Source: Acidobacteriota bacterium (lineage in GTDB: Bacteria > Acidobacteriota > Vicinamibacteria > Vicinamibacterales > CAVVIG01). From it: a stretch of DNA of 64,000 nucleotides. The notes under the pieces are model-generated. The model saw nothing but the letters and a program-made list of their open reading frames with translations. It searched no databases and was not told where the DNA came from. The DNA is taken from NCBI GenBank assembly GCA_003222395.1, contig QHWB01000052.1, forward strand, positions 1-64,000. The letters run 5' to 3'. Shown piece after piece: positions 60,388 to 64,000 of this stretch; within the stretch, counting starts at the first letter, position 1, and each line of letters opens with the position of its first letter. Both the position numbers and the translations under genes were made by a program.

Positions 60388-62258
60388 GGCACCCGACGCT
60401 CGGCTGAAAGCCTCGCGCTACCGGGACTGTGCGGCGCGGGTCCACGAACTGGTAGCGCGAGCCTTTCAGGCGAGCGCGCGGCGACTCCACGATTCGGTAG
60501 CGCGAGCCTTTCAGGCGAGCGCGCGGCGACTCCACGATTCGGTAGCGCGAGCCTTTCAGGCGAGCGCGCGGCGACTCCACGATTCGGTAGCGCGAGCCTT
60601 TCAGACGAGCGCGCGGCGACTCCACGATTCGGTAGCGCGAGCCTTTCAGGCGAGCGCGCGGCGACTCCACGATTCGGTAGCGCAAGCCTTTCAGGCGAGC
60701 GCGCGGCGACTCCACGATTCGGTAGCGCGAGCCTTTCAGGCGAGCGCGCGGCTTGCGCGCGGAACGAGGCGCTGCGCTGCGTGAGCGCCAGCATCCGATC
60801 GACCGACGGCTCGATCGGACGCAGGAAGATATTGGGCAGCACGCCCATCAGGACGGCGACCGCGACGACCGGGACGAGGATCGTCCATTCGCGGCGGCTC
60901 AGATCGGGCATCGACGCGTTCGCTTCATTCGTGACCTCGCCGTAGTTGACGCGCTGGAACATCCAGAGCATGTAGGTCGCCGAGAGAATGACGCCGGTGG
61001 CGGCGAACGCCGCCATCCGCGGATCGGCGCGGAACGCGCCGAGCAGGATCAGGAACTCGCCGACGAAGCCGTTGAGGCCGGGCAATCCGATCGACGACAG
61101 CGTGACGAGGAGAAAGGCAGAGACGAGGTGCGGCACCACGCGCTTGAGGCCGCCGTACTCCGCGATGAGGCGCGTGTGGCGCCGGTCCGACAGCATCCCG
61201 ACGATCAGGAAGAGTCCGCCGGTGCTGACGCCGTGGTTCAGCATCTGATACACGGCGCCCTGCATCCCCTGCGTGTTCATCGCCGCGATGCCGAGGACGA
61301 CGAATCCGAGATGGCTGACGCTCGAGTACGCGACGAGCTTCTTCATGTCGGGCTGCACCATCGCGACGAGCGCGCCGTAGATGATGCCGACGACCGCCAG
61401 CAGCGCCAGCCACGGCGCGAACGTCGCGGCGGCCGCGGGAAAGAGCGGAAACGCGAAGCGGACGAGCCCGTAGGTGCCCATCTTCAGCAGCACGCCCGCC
61501 AGAATCACCGAGCCCGCGGTCGGCGCCTCGACGTGCGCGTCGGGCAGCCACGTGTGGAACGGAAAGAGCGGCACCTTGATCGCGAACGCGAGCGCGAAGG
61601 CGAGGAAGAACCAGAACTGCACCCGCTCGGGAATCGGGAGCGCGTACATCCGCAGCAGATCGAAGCTGTAGGCGCCGTTCGCCGTGTTGTGCATGTACGC
61701 GAGGCCCAGGATCGCGAGCAGCATGAGCACGCTGCCCGCCATCGTGTACAGGATGAACTTCACGGCCGCATACACGCGCCGGTCGTAGCCCCAGATCCCG
61801 ATCAGGAAGTACATCGGCACCAGCATCGCGTCCCAGAACACGTAGAACAGGAACAGGTCGAGCGAGACGAAGACGCCGATCATCGCCGACTCGAGCAGCA
61901 GCACGAAGATGCAGAACACCTTCAGCCGCTTGTGAACCGACTCCCACGAGCTGAGGAGCGCGAGCGGCGTCAGCAGCCCCGTAAGGACGAGCAGAAAGAG
62001 GCTGATGCCGTCGACGCCGACGAAATACGAGATGCCGAACGCCGGAATCCACGCGTGCCGCTCGACGAACTGGAAGTCGGCGGTCGCCGCATTGAAGCGG
62101 CTCCACAGAAGCAGCGTTTCGGCGAAGACCAGCGCCGACACGATGAGCGCCACGTTCCGAATCGTCGCCGCATGCGCGTCGTCTTCCTTGATCGCGAAGA
62201 GGAGAACGGCGCCAACGATCGGCAGGACGATCAGCGACGTAAGAATCGGGAACGTCAT
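60384..62258 (-). CDS. nuoM: NADH-quinone oxidoreductase subunit M with repeat tail
   Basis: The 624-residue proton-pumping subunit starts MTFPILTSLIVLPIVGAVLL at 62258. FYVFWDAMLVPMYFLIG holds the conserved Glu and FAIKVPLFPFHTWLPDAHVEAP the conserved Lys. The family ends near DRMLALTQRSA. Here about 125 further residues follow: six to seven copies of a 15-residue unit (ARSPERLALPNRGVA) plus tails, translated from a 45-base tandem repeat. The 4-base overlap with nuoN survives this expansion. Confidence 0.95.
   Translation of the reverse strand: MTFPILTSLIVLPIVGAVLLFAIKEDDAHAATIRNVALIVSALVFAETLLLWSRFNAATADFQFVERHAWIPAFGISYFVGVDGISLFLLVLTGLLTPLALLSSWESVHKRLKVFCIFVLLLESAMIGVFVSLDLFLFYVFWDAMLVPMYFLIGIWGYDRRVYAAVKFILYTMAGSVLMLLAILGLAYMHNTANGAYSFDLLRMYALPIPERVQFWFFLAFALAFAIKVPLFPFHTWLPDAHVEAPTAGSVILAGVLLKMGTYGLVRFAFPLFPAAAATFAPWLALLAVVGIIYGALVAMVQPDMKKLVAYSSVSHLGFVVLGIAAMNTQGMQGAVYQMLNHGVSTGGLFLIVGMLSDRRHTRLIAEYGGLKRVVPHLVSAFLLVTLSSIGLPGLNGFVGEFLILLGAFRADPRMAAFAATGVILSATYMLWMFQRVNYGEVTNEANASMPDLSRREWTILVPVVAVAVLMGVLPNIFLRPIEPSVDRMLALTQRSASFRAQAARSPERLALPNRGVAARSPERLALPNRGVAARSPERLALPNRGVAARSSERLALPNRGVAARSPERLALPNRGVAARSPERLALPNRGVAARSPERLALPVRGPAPHSPGSARLSAERRVP
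60398..60755. repeat. 45-base tandem array in nuoM 3' end
   Basis: Units begin GGTAGCGCGAGCCTTTCAGG at 60451, 60496, 60541, 60586, 60631, 60676 and 60721, exactly 45 bases apart, with two single-base variants (60586 and 60676 copies). A more diverged inverted copy (CTGAAAGCCTCGCGCTACCG) lies at 60402-60423. The unit sequence is shared with alr, hldE and 13291. Confidence 0.97.
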
Positions 62259-62286
62259 CAGCGCCTGCTCGACACAACCTCTGTTT

Positions 62287-64000
62287 TCATCGCCACAAGT
62301 AATACCCCAGCACCAACACCACGCCGAGCAGCAGCGACGCCGCGTACGCGCGCACCGACCCCGTCTGCACGCGCCGGAGCACCTCGCTGGCGCCGCCAAC
62401 CGTTTCGCCGACGCCGTTCACCGCGCCGTCGATGAGGCGGACGTCGATGGTCTTCCACAACCCGTCTTCGGACACGATGCGGATCGGCTGCACGACGGTC
62501 GCGTCGTAGATCTCGTCGACGTAGTACTTGTTCTGCAGCACGAGGCGCAGCCCGGCAAACCGCGCGGCCATCACTGCCGCGGCGCGGCAGTTCTTCAGGA
62601 AGTAGTACGTGGCGATACCGATTCCCGCGAACGCGACGACGATCGAGACGATCATCAGCGTCATCCCCGTGCCGCCGTCCGCCGCCGCTTTAGCGGTCTG
62701 CGGCGCGAAGCTCGGTTCGAGGAAATGTTCGAACCGCCCGCCGAGCCCGACGTAACCGGCCAGGACCGATCCGGCGGCGAGCACGATGAGCACGAGCGCC
62801 ATCGCCGGCGGCGCGTCATGAAGATGCGAATGCGCATGCGCCTGGGCCGCAGGTTCCTCCTCTTCCGGATGAGCGGGCTGCGGCGCGGCCGCGGGCTTTC
62901 CGTGAAAGGCGAGGTACACAACTCGAAACATATAGATCGCCGTCAGGAGCGACGTCAGCAGACCGACACCCCACAGCAACGTGTGGCCGCTCTCGAACGT
63001 CTTCGCCAGGATCTCGTCCTTGCTGAAGAAGCCGGCGAAGCCGGGGACGCCGGAGATTGCGATTGCGCCGATGAGGAACGTCCAGTACGTGACGGGCAGA
63101 TCGCGCTTCAGCCCGCCCATCCTTCGCAGATCCTGTTCTCCGGCCAGCGCGTGAATCACGGCGCCGGATCCGAGGAAGAGCAGCGCCTTGAAGAACGCGT
63201 GCGTGTAGAGATGGAAGATGCCGGCGGCATATGCGCCGACGCCCATCGCGAGGAACATGTACCCGAGCTGCGACACGGTGGAATACGCCAGGACGCGCTT
63301 GATGTCGTTCTGCACCAGGCCGATGGTGCCGGCGAAAAACGCCGTCGCGACGCCGATGACGGCGACGAATTTCAGCGTCAGCGGCGCGTGGCCGAACAGC
63401 ACCGCGTTGCGGCCGATCATGTAAACGCCGGCCGTCACCATCGTCGCCGCGTGGATCAGCGCCGAGACGGGCGTCGGCCCTTCCATCGCGTCGGGCAGCC
63501 AGACGTACAACGGAATCTGCGCCGACTTTCCCGTTGCCCCCACGAACAGCAGCAGCGTGATGACCGAGACGGTGCCGAACGTCGTCTCCGTACCGAGATT
63601 CGCGAGCGACCGCGCGACCTGCTGGAAATCGAGCGTGCCGAAGCGGACGAACGTCAGCAGCACGCCGAGCACGAACCCGAAATCGCCGATGCGATTGACG
63701 ATGAACGCTTTCTTGCCGGCGTCGGACGCCGACTTCTTCTGGTACCAGAAACCGATGAGCAGGTACGAGCAGAGGCCAACCCCTTCCCAGCCGACGAACA
63801 GGACGAGGAAGTTCGCGCCGAGCACGAGCACGAGCATGAAGGTGGCGAACAGGTTCAAGTAGGAGAAGTAGCGCGCGTACTCCGCGTCGCGTTCTTCGTG
63901 CATGTATGCCGTCGAATACACGTGAATCAGCGATCCGATGCCGGTGACGATGAGGATCATCACGGCCGACAGCGGATCGAGGCGCAGCGTGAACGGAACG
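62287..64000 (-). CDS. nuoL: NADH-quinone oxidoreductase subunit L, 5' end outside window
   Basis: The frame is open to the window edge and reads VPFTLRLDPLSAVMMILIVTGIGSLIHVYSTAYM at its visible start, so the N-terminal helices are missing. GWEGVGLCSYLLIGFW holds the conserved Glu and KSAQIPLYVWLPDAMEGPTPVSALIHAATMV the conserved Lys. The long lateral helix region near the C-terminus includes a His-rich loop (HAHSHLHDAPP). It precedes nuoM by 28 bases. Confidence 0.97.
   Translation of the reverse strand, partial: VPFTLRLDPLSAVMILIVTGIGSLIHVYSTAYMHEERDAEYARYFSYLNLFATFMLVLVLGANFLVLFVGWEGVGLCSYLLIGFWYQKKSASDAGKKAFIVNRIGDFGFVLGVLLTFVRFGTLDFQQVARSLANLGTETTFGTVSVITLLLFVGATGKSAQIPLYVWLPDAMEGPTPVSALIHAATMVTAGVYMIGRNAVLFGHAPLTLKFVAVIGVATAFFAGTIGLVQNDIKRVLAYSTVSQLGYMFLAMGVGAYAAGIFHLYTHAFFKALLFLGSGAVIHALAGEQDLRRMGGLKRDLPVTYWTFLIGAIAISGVPGFAGFFSKDEILAKTFESGHTLLWGVGLLTSLLTAIYMFRVVYLAFHGKPAAAPQPAHPEEEEPAAQAHAHSHLHDAPPAMALVLIVLAAGSVLAGYVGLGGRFEHFLEPSFAPQTAKAAADGGTGMTLMIVSIVVAFAGIGIATYYFLKNCRAAAVMAARFAGLRLVLQNKYYVDEIYDATVVQPIRIVSEDGLWKTIDVRLIDGAVNGVGETVGGASEVLRRVQTGSVRAYAASLLLGVVLVLGYYLWR

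Noticed and set aside
60398-60755. 45-base repeats as a CRISPR array
   Set aside because: Units are directly adjacent with no unique spacers, lie inside nuoM in frame, and no cas genes are near.

Overview
The window is a GC-rich bacterial chromosome segment, most likely from an acidobacterium of the Vicinamibacteria type. The reasons are the gene order, an RpoB with an extra four-pair cysteine domain that I associate with Acidobacteriota, large Oar-like TonB-dependent receptors, a remnant of an ADOP-type (acidobacterial duplicated orphan permease) gene, and an unusual EF-Tu switch I. This placement is inference from recognised families, not a phylogeny.

Layout. Positions 1-2554 hold four small leftward genes (ankyrin protein, DUF6174-like protein, pilin-like protein, unknown secreted protein). 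They are separated by three attC-like recombination sites, so this is an integron-type cassette array without a visible integrase, lying directly behind the rpoBC terminator. Positions 2634-17250 hold the classic leftward block tRNA-Thr/Tyr/Gly/Thr, tuf, rpmG, tRNA-Trp, secE, nusG, rplKAJL, rpoBC. Positions 17308-38446 are a long leftward housekeeping run: rlmB, a collagen-like exported protein, gltX, a fused ispDF, plsC, an amidase, a PIN-TRAM protein, radA, alr, a DinB protein, dnaB, rplI-rpsR-rpsF, pth, rplY, prs, tRNA-Gln, ispE, a LolB-like lipoprotein and a TPR protein. Positions 38469-44154 carry envelope genes: a Trm112-like protein, a heptosyltransferase, an M3 peptidase, an O-antigen-ligase-like protein and a heptose kinase. 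Positions 44330-47889 hold a degenerate receiver, small ORFs, purH, a cold-shock gene behind a leader terminator, and an MXAN_5187-like protein. Positions 48352-52795 hold selA and three sugar-transfer or methylation genes. Positions 52865-58850 hold two tandem Oar-like receptors, one with a frameshifting 5' deletion. Positions 58951-64000 hold the nuoN-M-L end of the complex I operon; nuoL runs off the window.

The most unusual feature is the density and variety of small repeats. Several palindromic families sit both between genes and inside them in frame (ispDF linker, radA, alr, ispE, hldE, selA, nuoM C-terminus). tRNA genes are followed by hairpins that pair with the encoded CCA end. At least seven intergenic spots carry tandem 7-8-base arrays, several of them inverted to form long hairpins, each with its own unit sequence. 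Together these look like active, coding-compatible repeat proliferation, comparable in outline to Rickettsia palindromic elements and cyanobacterial short tandem repeats.

No rRNA, CRISPR array, transposase or integrase was seen. No gene-free stretch exceeds about 300 bases; the longest are occupied by the repeats described.
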